DNA of 64,000 bases from CAZYBU01 sp964645775 (GCA_964645775.1 CAZYBU010000016.1:5369-69368), one strand, 5' to 3'; shown: positions 34,641 to 43,223, numbered from the stretch's first letter. Numbers and translations are program-made. Notes: generated by a model not told the origin, from the sequence alone.

Positions 34641-34829
34641 TCAGGCAAGGGTATCGATTGTCTTACCCGCGCCCGGCTTCTGTCCCTTCATAATGTTCTC
34701 TGCCTGCTCCTGTCCGCTGTCCATAATCTTCTGGGAGTTCTCTTTAGCCATATCCATTGATTTTCTGAGAACATCCACCTGAACGCGGTTCTGTACTTCC
34801 TGAGCATTCAATGACGAAATTTCAGCCAT
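34641..34829 (-). CDS. YjfB-family putative motility protein
   Basis: This 62-residue protein matches the YjfB-like family: MAEISSLNAQEVQNRVQVDVLRKSMDMAKE near the start, then a helix with SQKIMDSGQEQAENIM. Family members are small helical proteins often annotated as motility-linked in flagellated bacteria; the mechanism is unknown. It has a GGAGG ribosome site on the minus strand, and it is a single gene closed by a strong terminator. No other flagellar gene is in the window. Confidence 0.8.
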   Translation of the reverse strand: MAEISSLNAQEVQNRVQVDVLRKSMDMAKENSQKIMDSGQEQAENIMKGQKPGAGKTIDTLA

Positions 34830-34953
34830 ATCATAACCTCCCTGTTATTGTACCAACTATTATAACGGTTTTGTCGGGAAAAATCAAGTAATTATGATAA
34901 AAAAAGTTCATTCCGGGGTGTCGTTTTAATTAATACTGCCATTTCAGTCTCCG

Positions 34954-35050
34954 TGTCATTTTGAACTCCGGATTCCGGGGATCATAGGTGCCGTTTCTTG
35001 AGATTCTTCACCCTCCGGGTTTCCCGGTTTCCGGGACAGGCAGAATGACA
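34954..35050. repeat. Intergenic inverted-repeat element
   Basis: TGTCATT (34954-34960) and AATGACA (35044-35050) bracket a stretch with GAGATTCTTCA and nested CCGG-rich inverted repeats. The end words (TGTCATT...CAGAATGACA) and the internal GAGATTCTTC resemble a class of short intergenic elements seen in many bacterial genomes. It lies in the 320-base gap between yjfB and plsC, where I see no gene. No second full copy was found in this window. Confidence 0.4.
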
Positions 35051-35149
35051 GGTTTAAAGCGAGAACCACATCAGGAAAAGTTATGGAAATTCTTCACCTG
35101 TTGTGTATAGTGTATGTTACGAAGGAATCATCGAAGCCCGGGAGGTCAA

Positions 35150-35899
35150 ATGAGGATCGTGCTGAAAATCGTAAAAATATTCTGGATCTATCTCTGGGCC
35201 GTTATCGCCTCCTGCATCCTCTTTATACCGATCATACTCGCGGCCCTGTTAAGCAGAACCGGTAATCTCGCATTTACCCTCTCAAAGGGGTGGGCCTGGA
35301 TAATGGTAAAGGCCACGGGCGTAAGCCTCTCCATCCGTCACAGGGAACGGATACGGGAGGGAGAATCTTACATCATCATCTCCAACCACCAGTCACTCTA
35401 TGATATTCTCGCAATCGTACTGACCCTGGAGATACAGTTTCGGTGGATCATCAAGAAGGAGGTTCTCAAGGTCCCCCTCTTCGGCTACGCGCTGTACGCC
35501 TCCAGGAATATTTTCATAGATCGATCCAATCGTGAAAAATCGATCCAGACTATACATAAGGGGTTCAGCCGGTTACCGGAAGGCGTGAGCGTTCTCTTCT
35601 TTGCCGAAGGTTCCCGTTCTCCCGATCAGACCGTCCGTGATTTTAAAAAAGGCGGTTTTATCATGGCGCTGGAGCGGGGATTGCCCATCCTGCCCCTGAC
35701 CGTGAACGGCAGCCGGAAGGTTCTGAAAAAAGGTGACCTTGAATATAAATCCGGTCCCATAGAGGTGGTGGTGGGTGAGCCGATCGATACCAGCGGTTAT
35801 GATATCGACTCCCTTCAGGAAGTGATTGACCGCACGAGGGACGTCATAATAGCTAACCGGAATCCCTATTACCCCGGTGAGCAGGACCCTTCTTTCTGA
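35150..35899 (+). CDS. plsC: 1-acyl-sn-glycerol-3-phosphate acyltransferase (PlsC family)
   Basis: PlsC adds the second acyl chain in phospholipid synthesis, making phosphatidic acid. The protein has 249 residues from the ATG at 35150 (GGAGG five bases upstream). One or two N-terminal hydrophobic helices (about 8-40) anchor it. The acyltransferase motifs are intact: SNHQSLYDILAIV (HX4D, about 79), ASRNIFIDRSNREKS (about 119), LFFAEGSRSPD (about 149) and GLPILPLTVNGSRK (about 180). Paralogues can act on other acceptors, so the exact substrate is inferred from the family. Confidence 0.92.
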   Translation: MRIVLKIVKIFWIYLWAVIASCILFIPIILAALLSRTGNLAFTLSKGWAWIMVKATGVSLSIRHRERIREGESYIIISNHQSLYDILAIVLTLEIQFRWIIKKEVLKVPLFGYALYASRNIFIDRSNREKSIQTIHKGFSRLPEGVSVLFFAEGSRSPDQTVRDFKKGGFIMALERGLPILPLTVNGSRKVLKKGDLEYKSGPIEVVVGEPIDTSGYDIDSLQEVIDRTRDVIIANRNPYYPGEQDPSF

Positions 35900-35957
35900 T
35901 TGACCCGGCGCCTGCGCCTTTGTATGTTCATAAACAGCAACACCTTAGGAGGAACAG

Positions 35958-36377
35958 ATGAAGTCCCTGACAGAACACCTCACCTTCAATACCACGAAGA
36001 GAAGGGAATACATCAACATAACACCGAACATCCGGGACCTTGTGAAGAAAAGCGGTATCCAGGAGGGCCTCTGCCTTGTAAACGCCATGCATATAACGGC
36101 TTCAGTCTACATTAATGACGCGGAGCCGGGACTCATACAGGACTTTGACGATTTTCTTGAAGGCCTGGCGCCCCATGAGCCCCTCTCCCGGTACAGGCAC
36201 AACAACACGGGGGAGGATAACGGGGACGCCCATATTAAACGGACCATCATGGGCCGTGAGGTGGTCGTGGCCATAACGAAGGGAAAGCTCGATTTCGGCC
36301 CCTGGGAACAGATCTACTACGCCGAGTTTGACGGCCGCAGGCCCAAACGGGTCATGGTGAAGATTATCGGGGAGTGA
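35958..36377 (+). CDS. yjbQ: YjbQ/UPF0047 family protein
   Basis: The protein has 139 residues, the family length. Motifs: TTKRREYINITPNI at the start, CLVNAMHITASVYINDAEPGL (about 36-56), and the conserved RYRHNNTGEDNGDAHIKRTI (about 76-95), then LDFGPWEQIYYAEFDG. E. coli YjbQ can replace thiamine-phosphate synthase weakly, but the true role of the family is unsettled. AGGAGG precedes the ATG. The stop overlaps the start of tatD, so the two are translationally coupled. Confidence 0.93.
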   Translation: MKSLTEHLTFNTTKRREYINITPNIRDLVKKSGIQEGLCLVNAMHITASVYINDAEPGLIQDFDDFLEGLAPHEPLSRYRHNNTGEDNGDAHIKRTIMGREVVVAITKGKLDFGPWEQIYYAEFDGRRPKRVMVKIIGE

Positions 36378-37138
36378 TGGAACTGATCGATGTCCACTGT
36401 CACCTGGAGGACCCAGTATTCGACGAGGACAGGGAGGCGGTGGTCCGCGAGGCGGAGGAAGCGGGCATCCTTTCCATGATCACGGCCTCTACCCGGCCTG
36501 AAGAGTGGCCCCGTTCGCGGGAGATCGCCCATGCTTTCAGCTCCGTTCTGTACGCCGTGGGAGTTCACCCCTGGTTTGCGGCCAGTGACATCCCCCTGGA
36601 TGAGATTACCCCCTTCCTGGAGGGGGCTGTGGCTATCGGAGAGATCGGCCTGGACAGCCGAACGGAGCGGACCGGGATGGATCTCCAGGTCCCCCTTTTC
36701 GAAGCTCTGCTGGAGGTGGCCCGGGAGGAGGAGCTTCCTGTGGTAGTCCACTGCCTCCACGCCTTTGATGATCTGATACATTCCCTGAAACGGGTCGGCC
36801 CCCTTCCGGCCGGCGGCATTATCCACTCCTTTAACGGAAGCCGGGAGCTGGCCCGTCAGCTTATAACCCGCGGTTTCTCCTTCTCCCTCGGGGCCATCCT
36901 CACGAAGAAGAGCGGCAACCGCCGCAGGGAGATGATGGAATACATCTACCCGGACCATTTTCTTCTCGAATCGGACAGTCCGGCCATGCCGCCCTCCGGC
37001 GTTCCGGGCCGCAACCGGCCCGCCTTTATGATCAAGAACCTGGAGGCCGCGGCCCACGGCCTGAAATGCGATGCGGAAGAGGTGGCTGCCGCGGCCACGG
37101 CCAACGCACGCCGGATATTCGGGGCGTGGGTGGGATAG
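36377..37138 (+). CDS. tatD: TatD-family metal-dependent hydrolase
   Basis: The protein has 253 residues. I use the ATG at 36377, though the GTG just before it (36374) is possible; both overlap the yjbQ stop. The two-metal barrel motifs are present: DVHCHLEDPVF (about 4), GEIGLDSR (about 88), VHCLHAFDDLI (about 124), IIHSFNGSRELA (about 150) and LESDSPAM (about 198). TatD enzymes are 3'-5' nucleases or related deoxyribonucleases; here the HxH reads HCH as usual. The stop overlaps the next gene's GTG start. Confidence 0.9.
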   Translation: MELIDVHCHLEDPVFDEDREAVVREAEEAGILSMITASTRPEEWPRSREIAHAFSSVLYAVGVHPWFAASDIPLDEITPFLEGAVAIGEIGLDSRTERTGMDLQVPLFEALLEVAREEELPVVVHCLHAFDDLIHSLKRVGPLPAGGIIHSFNGSRELARQLITRGFSFSLGAILTKKSGNRRREMMEYIYPDHFLLESDSPAMPPSGVPGRNRPAFMIKNLEAAAHGLKCDAEEVAAAATANARRIFGAWVG

Positions 37139-37863
37139 TGGACCTCTCCAGGCTTGAGATGCTTATCGGCCCGGAGGGGCTCGAGGCCCTGGCCGGGGCC
37201 ACGGTCGATATCTTCGGTATCGGGGGCGTGGGCGGGCTGGCCTTTGAGGCCGTTGTCCGTTCCGGCGTGGGCCGTGTGCGTCTCTACGATTACGACGTAG
37301 TCACTCCTTCCAACATAAACCGGCAGATCATCTCCACGCAGGATGTCATGGGCCGGCCCAAGGTTGAAGTGGCCGCGGAGAGGGCCCGGGCCATAAATCC
37401 GGATATTAAGGTAGAGAGCGTGGACGTCCACCTGGAGCCGGGCAATATCGATGTCATTATGCCGGATGACTGCCGTTACGCCATAGACGCCATCGACGAG
37501 GTGAGGCCCAAGACCGCCCTGCTGGAGCTGCTCTATCGGAGGGAGGTAAGATGTATCACATCGACCGGGGCCGGCAACCGCCTGGACCCGTCCAGGGTGG
37601 AGGTCCGGGACCTCTTCGATACCAGGGGAGATCCTCTGGCCCGGGTCATGCGGAGAGAGCTTCGCCGCCAGGGCATCGAGAAGGGTGTTCCCTGCGTGGT
37701 CTCTTCCGCTCCCTCACTGGAGATCGCCCGTGACGTGGAGACTACGGACGGTAATCGCCGCGTCGGTAGTTCGCCCTGGCTGCCCGGTATCTTCGGCCTT
37801 ACCGCCGCCTCCTGGATTGTACGCGCCATCCTGCGAGACGCGGAAGAAAGCGCGGCCGGATGA
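37138..37863 (+). CDS. tcdA: tRNA threonylcarbamoyladenosine dehydratase TcdA
   Basis: TcdA is an E1-like enzyme that cyclises t6A37 of tRNA to ct6A with ATP. The protein has 241 residues from the GTG at 37138 (TAGTG overlap with tatD), which places RLEMLIGPEGLEAL, the family opening, at the N-terminus. The nucleotide fold GIGGVGGLAFEAVVRSGVG (about 27-45), YDYDVVTPSNINRQ (about 51-64) and AIDAIDEVRPKTALL (about 118) are clear. It lacks the zinc cysteines of MoeB/ThiF types, and the sulfur-carrier partner is absent, both as expected for TcdA. Confidence 0.9.
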   Translation: MDLSRLEMLIGPEGLEALAGATVDIFGIGGVGGLAFEAVVRSGVGRVRLYDYDVVTPSNINRQIISTQDVMGRPKVEVAAERARAINPDIKVESVDVHLEPGNIDVIMPDDCRYAIDAIDEVRPKTALLELLYRREVRCITSTGAGNRLDPSRVEVRDLFDTRGDPLARVMRRELRRQGIEKGVPCVVSSAPSLEIARDVETTDGNRRVGSSPWLPGIFGLTAASWIVRAILRDAEESAAG

Positions 37864-37911
37864 TATTTTTTTCTTTCCTCTCCGGGATGTTCCCACTATC
37901 TTGTACCTGTT

Positions 37912-39657
37912 ATGTCGGCTGTAAAGAACGCTTTACTGGTATTCTCTATTCTTCTTCTCTTCGGCCTGACGGCCTGCGACCGGGGAGGGGGGGGCGAGCC
38001 TTGCCCTGCGCACCCGGTCTTCCCTTACCACGATGACGGCACGGTCGAGCTGAGCGACGCCACGGTCCATTTCCTGGAGCAGGAGGGGAGCTTCACCTTC
38101 GAGACTGACCTCGGGCCTGATCCGAAGGATGTTTACTTTATCATAACCAACAGTTCCCTGTCAGGTGATGCCACGGGGCTGGATGTGGAGTCTCTTTCTG
38201 CGGCTCCGCCTGAGTCTGTTTTCACGGAAGAGATGACATTAATGGACCTGATGGAAATGACCCGGGCACGGGGTATCCGCGGCCGTCCGGAGGAGGTGAG
38301 AGAATTTCTCAGGGAACGTTACGAGGAGAAGGGTAGAAGTTTTCTGGAGCGGTTCTTCTCCGAAAGGTTTTCTGACGATCCCCTGCTGCGACCTCTTTAC
38401 GACGCGCAGGGCGATTCGGGGACCTTTATGTATGATCCGGTCACCTCTGTTCCTTCAACATGCCGTAAAGTGGTAACCGTGGATACAGCCTTCGGGATGA
38501 AGACCCTGAATATATGGGTGGCGGATGACTGCTGGCACGAGACCGGTACTGATATGCCCCATTACGTGACAGAAGAGATGGTGAACACCCTTGCCGACCT
38601 TTTCCTCCTGTCCGGCTATGATAACGACATTTATGATTATGTCACATCGATTTTCGGGGAGGAATGGGGTCCCACCGATACAACGGGAACCATAGGGGTA
38701 AGCGACGAGATAACCATACTGCTCTACGATATTGACGCGGATAAATCGACAAATGGAGGTGTCCTCGGGTTTTTCCATCCCAAGGACAATTACCGGGATA
38801 CGTACCTTTCATCCAGCTACGAATCGAACGAAAGGATCATGTTCTACCTGGACGCTGTCTTGTATGCCACAAAGGACTCTTCTCCCGATGACGGTTGGAG
38901 CATGGCCGATCACTGGCCCGCGGAGATCATTTCCACCCTGGCCCATGAGCTTCAGCACATGATCCACCATTACCAGAAGACCCTTCTGCGGGCCGGCCAG
39001 AAACCGACGGAGAGATGGATCGAGGAGCTTTCATCTCTGGCCACGGAGGACATTGTCTCCAGCCGTATCGGAGTGCCCGGACCCAGGGGGGTCGACTATG
39101 ACCTGGCCGGGCCGGGGACAGCTTTTAATACCGGCGGCCGCCTTCCCCTGTATAATAAGTATGCCTGTTTTTCTCTCCGTGATTTCGACAGCTATGAGGG
39201 GTATTCTTTGAATTATTCCCTGGGGGCCTACATGCTCCGCAACTACGATGGGAGTGACGTGCTCACCAGAATAGTCCAGAGCTCACGGACCAATTATACT
39301 GCCCTTACCTGCTCGGCGGGATCTGATTTGGAGACCCTTCTTTCGAGGTGGGGGGTCGCGGTCCTCCTCTCCGACATGAGTGATATTCCGGAGCCGTACG
39401 CCCTGAACCGGGGCGACAACTGGTACTCCGGGAGCCTCGGCTTTACCATGGGATCGATCAACAACTATTATTACTCCTATCAGGGTCAGGATGGGCCACT
39501 GATTCGCCCCTTTACGGATATCGGTCCGGATGATTCCATAGAAAACACCTCCAACACCTTTCTTATGGCAGGAGACGGGGAGACCGGTCTCCAGAGCTGG
39601 GAGATTACCCTTCCGGCCGGATGCAGATGCACGGTTGTCATACGACCGGATCAGTGA
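37912..39657 (+). CDS. Lipoprotein metalloprotease, peptidase M30-like
   Basis: The protein has 581 residues. A signal peptide ends in the lipobox GLTAC (Cys about 22), so it is a lipoprotein. The N-terminal 150 residues are divergent. The protease core has the zinc motif HELQHMIHHYQK (about 344-355), preceded by MADHWPAEIISTLA and followed by RWIEELSSLATEDI (about 365), which carries the third ligand candidate Glu. The overall pattern resembles hyicolysin-like M30 peptidases. No ribosome site is evident before the ATG, so the start is less certain. Substrates are unknown; it should act at the cell surface or in the periplasm. Confidence 0.82.
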   Translation: MSAVKNALLVFSILLLFGLTACDRGGGGEPCPAHPVFPYHDDGTVELSDATVHFLEQEGSFTFETDLGPDPKDVYFIITNSSLSGDATGLDVESLSAAPPESVFTEEMTLMDLMEMTRARGIRGRPEEVREFLRERYEEKGRSFLERFFSERFSDDPLLRPLYDAQGDSGTFMYDPVTSVPSTCRKVVTVDTAFGMKTLNIWVADDCWHETGTDMPHYVTEEMVNTLADLFLLSGYDNDIYDYVTSIFGEEWGPTDTTGTIGVSDEITILLYDIDADKSTNGGVLGFFHPKDNYRDTYLSSSYESNERIMFYLDAVLYATKDSSPDDGWSMADHWPAEIISTLAHELQHMIHHYQKTLLRAGQKPTERWIEELSSLATEDIVSSRIGVPGPRGVDYDLAGPGTAFNTGGRLPLYNKYACFSLRDFDSYEGYSLNYSLGAYMLRNYDGSDVLTRIVQSSRTNYTALTCSAGSDLETLLSRWGVAVLLSDMSDIPEPYALNRGDNWYSGSLGFTMGSINNYYYSYQGQDGPLIRPFTDIGPDDSIENTSNTFLMAGDGETGLQSWEITLPAGCRCTVVIRPDQ

Positions 39658-39670
39658 TTTTTTGAAAAAA

Positions 39671-39697
39671 TTAGCACTCACCTCTTGACACTGCTAA
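39671..39697 (+). promoter_or_regulatory. CIRCE-type HrcA operator
   Basis: TTAGCACTC (39671-39679), nine bases, then CACTGCTAA (39689-39697) matches the CIRCE heat-shock operator TTAGCACTC-N9-GAGTGCTAA: left arm 9/9, right arm 7/9, spacer exactly nine. It overlaps the -35 box of the promoter for the operon that ends with groES, the place where HrcA represses chaperonin genes in many bacteria. Confidence 0.8.
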
Positions 39698-39713
39698 TAA
39701 TAATCACTATTTT
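39685..39713 (+). promoter_or_regulatory. Promoter of the thioredoxin/glutaredoxin-groES operon
   Basis: TTGACA (39685-39690), 17 bases, TATTTT (39708-39713). The -35 box lies within the CIRCE dyad, which explains repression by HrcA. The first ATG is at 39748 behind GGGAG. Confidence 0.7.
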
Positions 39714-39747
39714 AGACATTATTTCATTCCTTCGGGAGACAAAATCG

Positions 39748-40344
39748 ATGATAACAACCATTGAATCGGATGATCAGTTTGAGAAGATAGTCTTATCCGA
39801 AGAAAAACCGGTGATTCTCTATTTTCACGGCGACTTCTCCTCTGAATCAATGCAGATGCTCTCCACCCTGGAGAACATATCGGCAGACCCGGACTGTTCA
39901 GACAAATGTCATTTATGTACCGTGGATGTGGGTAAGGTTAAAGGACTCCATAAAAGATATGGCGTGGAGAATGTGCCTGCTCTCATCGTGTTCCGTGAGG
40001 GAGAAGAAACGGAACGTCTCCTGGGTCGACAGCAGAGTGAGTCTCTGAAAAAGGTTTTCCAGGGTACCAAGAGGACATTTACCACGGCGGATGGAGAAGA
40101 GAGGAAAATACCCAGGGTCACGGTCTACACCACTCCCACCTGCGCATTCTGCACGAAGATTAAGAACCACCTGAAGGGCCACGGTATACCCTACACGGAG
40201 ATCGATATCGCGAAGGACAGCCGGGCCGCCGATGAACTGGTAAAGAAGACCGGACAGACCGGTGTGCCTCAGACCTTCATCGGGAGCCAGTATGTGATAG
40301 GTTTTGATCAGCCAAAGATTGACAGGCTCCTCGGCCTCCAGTAA
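39748..40344 (+). CDS. Thioredoxin-like domain fused to glutaredoxin
   Basis: The protein has 198 residues from the ATG at 39748, chosen for its GGGAG site; a longer reading would start inside the promoter. The N-terminal half (about 1-105) is thioredoxin-like in shape (VILYFHGDFSSESMQML, YGVENVPALIVFREGEE with cis-Pro) but lacks CxxC at the usual place, although CHLC occurs at about 54. The C-terminal half (about 125-198) is a glutaredoxin with active site TPTCAFCTKIKNHL (about 129-142) and TGVPQTFIGSQYVIGFD. It shares the CIRCE-controlled operon with groES, suggesting a thiol-repair role in heat stress. Confidence 0.85.
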   Translation: MITTIESDDQFEKIVLSEEKPVILYFHGDFSSESMQMLSTLENISADPDCSDKCHLCTVDVGKVKGLHKRYGVENVPALIVFREGEETERLLGRQQSESLKKVFQGTKRTFTTADGEERKIPRVTVYTTPTCAFCTKIKNHLKGHGIPYTEIDIAKDSRAADELVKKTGQTGVPQTFIGSQYVIGFDQPKIDRLLGLQ

Positions 40345-40407
40345 CATGGTCGTCGGGGATCAGATAAAAGGAACCCAACATAGAAGAAAGATAAGGAGTC
40401 AATCGCA

Positions 40408-40701
40408 ATGCAGAGTTTACAACCCATCAATAATAACGTGGTCATCAAGGTAGAAGAAGAGAAAGAAGAGAAAAAGACGTCATCCGGTATCTACATTCCG
40501 GACACGGCCCGGGAAAAGCCCCTCCAGGGGGATGTCGTGGCCATCTCTACGGAGATCGAGTCCTCCCTTGCTGTGGGTGATCGTGTCATCTATAAGAAAT
40601 ACGCCGGTACGGAAGTCTCCTACGATGATGTCGATTACGTTATTCTTCCCGTGGACGACATCCTGGCGAAGATCGTCAGTGTGGACAAGATACCTGGCTG
40701 A
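40408..40701 (+). CDS. groES: Co-chaperonin GroES
   Basis: The protein has 97 residues, the usual GroES length. It has the opening LQPINNNVVIKVEEEKEEK, the mobile loop EEKKTSSGIYIPDTAREKPL (about 20-39), GDRVIYKKYAGTEVSYDDVDYVIL (about 58-81) and the terminal DDILAKI. It caps GroEL. An AAGGAG site precedes the ATG. groEL does not follow: a strong hairpin comes 23 bases after the stop, then a convergent gene. The large subunit must be elsewhere. Regulation is probably by HrcA through the CIRCE element at 39671. Confidence 0.96.
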   Translation: MQSLQPINNNVVIKVEEEKEEKKTSSGIYIPDTAREKPLQGDVVAISTEIESSLAVGDRVIYKKYAGTEVSYDDVDYVILPVDDILAKIVSVDKIPG

Positions 40702-40724
40702 TGCAGGTCCCTGTACGACCTTCT

Positions 40725-40760
40725 GTAAAGGGAAAGGCGCTTCGGTGCCTTTCCCTTTAC
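40725..40760. terminator. Hairpin between convergent groES and chemoreceptor genes
   Basis: GTAAAGGGAAAGGCGC (40725-40740), loop TTCG, GTGCCTTTCCCTTTAC (40745-40760) form a 16-base-pair stem with a single G-T pair and a stable UUCG-type loop. No long T run follows on either strand. It probably separates the two convergent transcripts. Confidence 0.7.
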
Positions 40761-40795
40761 AGATAGTATCAAAACGCTTCTTTTACATTTTCAAC

Positions 40796-43015
40796 TCAGA
40801 ACTCCTCGAACCCGTCCTCTTCCATTAACTCACTCAGGTTGCCGGCCCCTTTTCTTTCAGGTGTCTTTGTCGTGTCGTTACCGGCGGGACTATTCCCTGA
40901 TTCATTTGTTCTTTTCTCACTTTCCTCTGAAGATCCCGTTCGGCGAGAAATCAGTTTCTGCTGTTCGCGCTGATGGATGGCCGTGGAACCGCTGTCCAGC
41001 TTGAATCGGGCTACCATGGCGATCATCTCCTGTGCCTGGTTCGACATCTCCTCGGAGGTGGCCGCTGTCTCCTCAACAAGGGTGGCGTTGTTCTGAGTCA
41101 TTGTGTCCATTTCAAGGATGGCCGTGTTGATCTGGTTCATGCCCTGCTTCTGTTCCTCGATAGAGGCTGTTATATCCTCGATGACCTCGCCGACTTTCCT
41201 TACTCCCTCGAGTATGCTTTCCAGGGATTCACCGCTCTTACGCGCGAGTCCGGTTCCCCGTTGCACGATTTCACGTGATTCCTTGATGAGATCCTCGATC
41301 TCCTTGGCCGCGCTGCCGGATCTCTGCGCGAGGTTTCTGACTTCTCCCGCGACAACCGCGAAACCACGACCGCTATCTCCCGCACGGGCCGCTTCCACGG
41401 CCGCGTTCAGTGCCAACAGATTCGTCTGGAAAGCGATGTCATTAATCATGGTAATAATGTCCGCTATCTTTTCGCTTGACTGGTTGATCTCCCCTATGGA
41501 AGAGACAGTCTGGTTCATGACATCACGTCCGTCATCGGCAAGGGTACGGGCCTCGTTCGAAGATCCTCGGGCCGTCTGGGCCTTGTCCGCGTTCTGGTTG
41601 CTTATGGTGGTTGTCTCCTCGATGGTGGAGGCTATCTCTTCAATGGAGGACGCCTGTTCCGATGTCCTCTGGGAGAGGTTCTGGTTGCCCGACGCGATCT
41701 CCTGCACGGCTATGGAAAGATTGTCGGCCGCCACCGTGATCTGGGCGATAAGATCGTGCATGTTTTCAATGAACTTGTTGAACCAGGCCGCCAGGGTATA
41801 TATCTCGTCGGTGCAGACCTGCATATGGACCGTGCATTCCGTACAGTCTTTGTATTCTCCTGAAAGAATCTTCGGGCAATGGACCTCCTTGCCGAACGCG
41901 GGAGCGTAGCTGCCCACGTCGAACCAGCAGAGGACTCCGTCGCGGCCGTAATCGGGACAGGAATCCTTGCCGCATTGCATGATCTCGGAACAGTTGACGC
42001 TGGTTACATCGAACCGGACCGTAAGGTCACCCAGGGCGGCGGCTGAAAAGATATCGTTGAACTCGTCCAGGGGATTGAGTCGTCTGCGGACCACGAAAAA
42101 GACAAAAAGGGCGGTGAGGATTAGACCGGCGCCTCCGGCCCCTGTCATGACCGCGGACATGTAGTAGACATCGTCCGTTATATCAGAGAGATAAATCGAC
42201 GCCCCCACCATAAAGCCGAATTTTTCGTTTTTGTAGGTTGTTACTATTTTCTTTTTACCTTGCCACTCGTAATGGATCTCGGCCCCGCTCTCCCGTTTTA
42301 TCATTTCCCGGCCCCATTCGTACTCCGTGATATTCAGTTTCAGAATCTGCTCTTTGTCCGGGTGCGCGAAGGTGAGTCCCTTTGAATCGGTGATAAAAGG
42401 GTAGCCGGTCTTCCCGATCTTGATATTCTTTACCAGTTCATAGGAGAAGGTTCCCAGATCAATGGGGAGGCCGAAAATGCCGATAACCTGTCCATTCTTC
42501 TGTATGGGGGCCGTGATAAGGACAACAGGCTTTCCCGATACGGGAGATTTGTAGGGAGAACTGACATGGGACTCCCCCTTCAGGGCCCTTTCGATATTCT
42601 CCTCAAAGGCCTCACTTCTCCATTCAAGCCCTACTGATTCTCCTCCGATTCCGTCCGCCACAATCCTTGAATCACGTTCGGCTGTCGAAAGGAAGATGTT
42701 CTCGAAAACTCCGATTTTTTTAAAGAAAGACCCCATGATATCGACGGCCGGGCCGTACTCTCCGGTGTCGATGGCCTCCACAATCACACCGTTTTCCGCG
42801 AAAAAACGGGCCCGGTTTATATTCGTCTGATAAAAACGTTCCAGGTCCCGGTTGACCTTTTGATCGAAGTTTTCCAGCTGGTTCAAATAGGCGTCGGTTA
42901 TGGTCCTTTCCGAAAGAGCATAAGAAATGCCGACCAGAAGTGCCGTAAGTATAATAACTGAAAGTATTACGAGAAGGGTTATGCGGCCCTTGATGCTCCG
43001 GAATCGAATATTCAC
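40796..43015 (-). CDS. Methyl-accepting chemotaxis protein with cysteine-rich insertion
   Basis: This chemoreceptor has 739 residues from the GTG at 43015. That start has GGGAGG upstream; an ATG at 43030 has no ribosome site. It has a first transmembrane helix (about 7-29), a Cache-type periplasmic domain (GKTGYPFITDSKGLTFAHPD, about 205-225), a second helix near 285-310 and a HAMP-like start (RRRLNPLDEFNDIF). A cytoplasmic segment (about 337-415) then carries eight Cys in NCSEIMQCGKDSCP, LCWFDVG, VHCPKILSG and DCTECTVHMQVC. The signalling domain follows, with AFQTNLLALNAAVEAARAG in the hairpin tip. The C-terminus GFEEF, on a flexible linker, resembles the CheR/CheB tether pentapeptide. Confidence 0.92.
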   Translation of the reverse strand: MNIRFRSIKGRITLLVILSVIILTALLVGISYALSERTITDAYLNQLENFDQKVNRDLERFYQTNINRARFFAENGVIVEAIDTGEYGPAVDIMGSFFKKIGVFENIFLSTAERDSRIVADGIGGESVGLEWRSEAFEENIERALKGESHVSSPYKSPVSGKPVVLITAPIQKNGQVIGIFGLPIDLGTFSYELVKNIKIGKTGYPFITDSKGLTFAHPDKEQILKLNITEYEWGREMIKRESGAEIHYEWQGKKKIVTTYKNEKFGFMVGASIYLSDITDDVYYMSAVMTGAGGAGLILTALFVFFVVRRRLNPLDEFNDIFSAAALGDLTVRFDVTSVNCSEIMQCGKDSCPDYGRDGVLCWFDVGSYAPAFGKEVHCPKILSGEYKDCTECTVHMQVCTDEIYTLAAWFNKFIENMHDLIAQITVAADNLSIAVQEIASGNQNLSQRTSEQASSIEEIASTIEETTTISNQNADKAQTARGSSNEARTLADDGRDVMNQTVSSIGEINQSSEKIADIITMINDIAFQTNLLALNAAVEAARAGDSGRGFAVVAGEVRNLAQRSGSAAKEIEDLIKESREIVQRGTGLARKSGESLESILEGVRKVGEVIEDITASIEEQKQGMNQINTAILEMDTMTQNNATLVEETAATSEEMSNQAQEMIAMVARFKLDSGSTAIHQREQQKLISRRTGSSEESEKRTNESGNSPAGNDTTKTPERKGAGNLSELMEEDGFEEF

Positions 43016-43048
43016 TGCTAAGCCTCCCATTTAACATTATCTAACTAC

Positions 43049-43077
43049 AGAGTATGACAAAACGAGGTAAATGTCAA
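43049..43077 (-). promoter_or_regulatory. Promoter of the chemoreceptor gene
   Basis: On the minus strand TTGACA (43077-43072), 17 bases, TACTCT (43054-43049). Transcription would begin near 43042, giving a short leader with GGGAGG before the GTG at 43015. This supports the shorter start. Confidence 0.6.
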
Positions 43078-43223
43078 TAAGTATAACGGATCATAACAGA
43101 ATCTGTTTATTTACCTCTCAGAACCTGAGGATTCTTTACCGGGTAGCGGTTCCTTTTATTTCGAGGCTTACTATTTGCGGGTGCATGCGCCCTTTCTGTT
43201 GAGCGACCGGCCGGAGGAGCGAT

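Noticed and set aside
43016..43030. ATG at 43030 as start of the chemoreceptor
   Set aside because: GGGAGG lies downstream of it, just before the GTG at 43015, and the predicted transcript starts near 43042. The GTG fits better.
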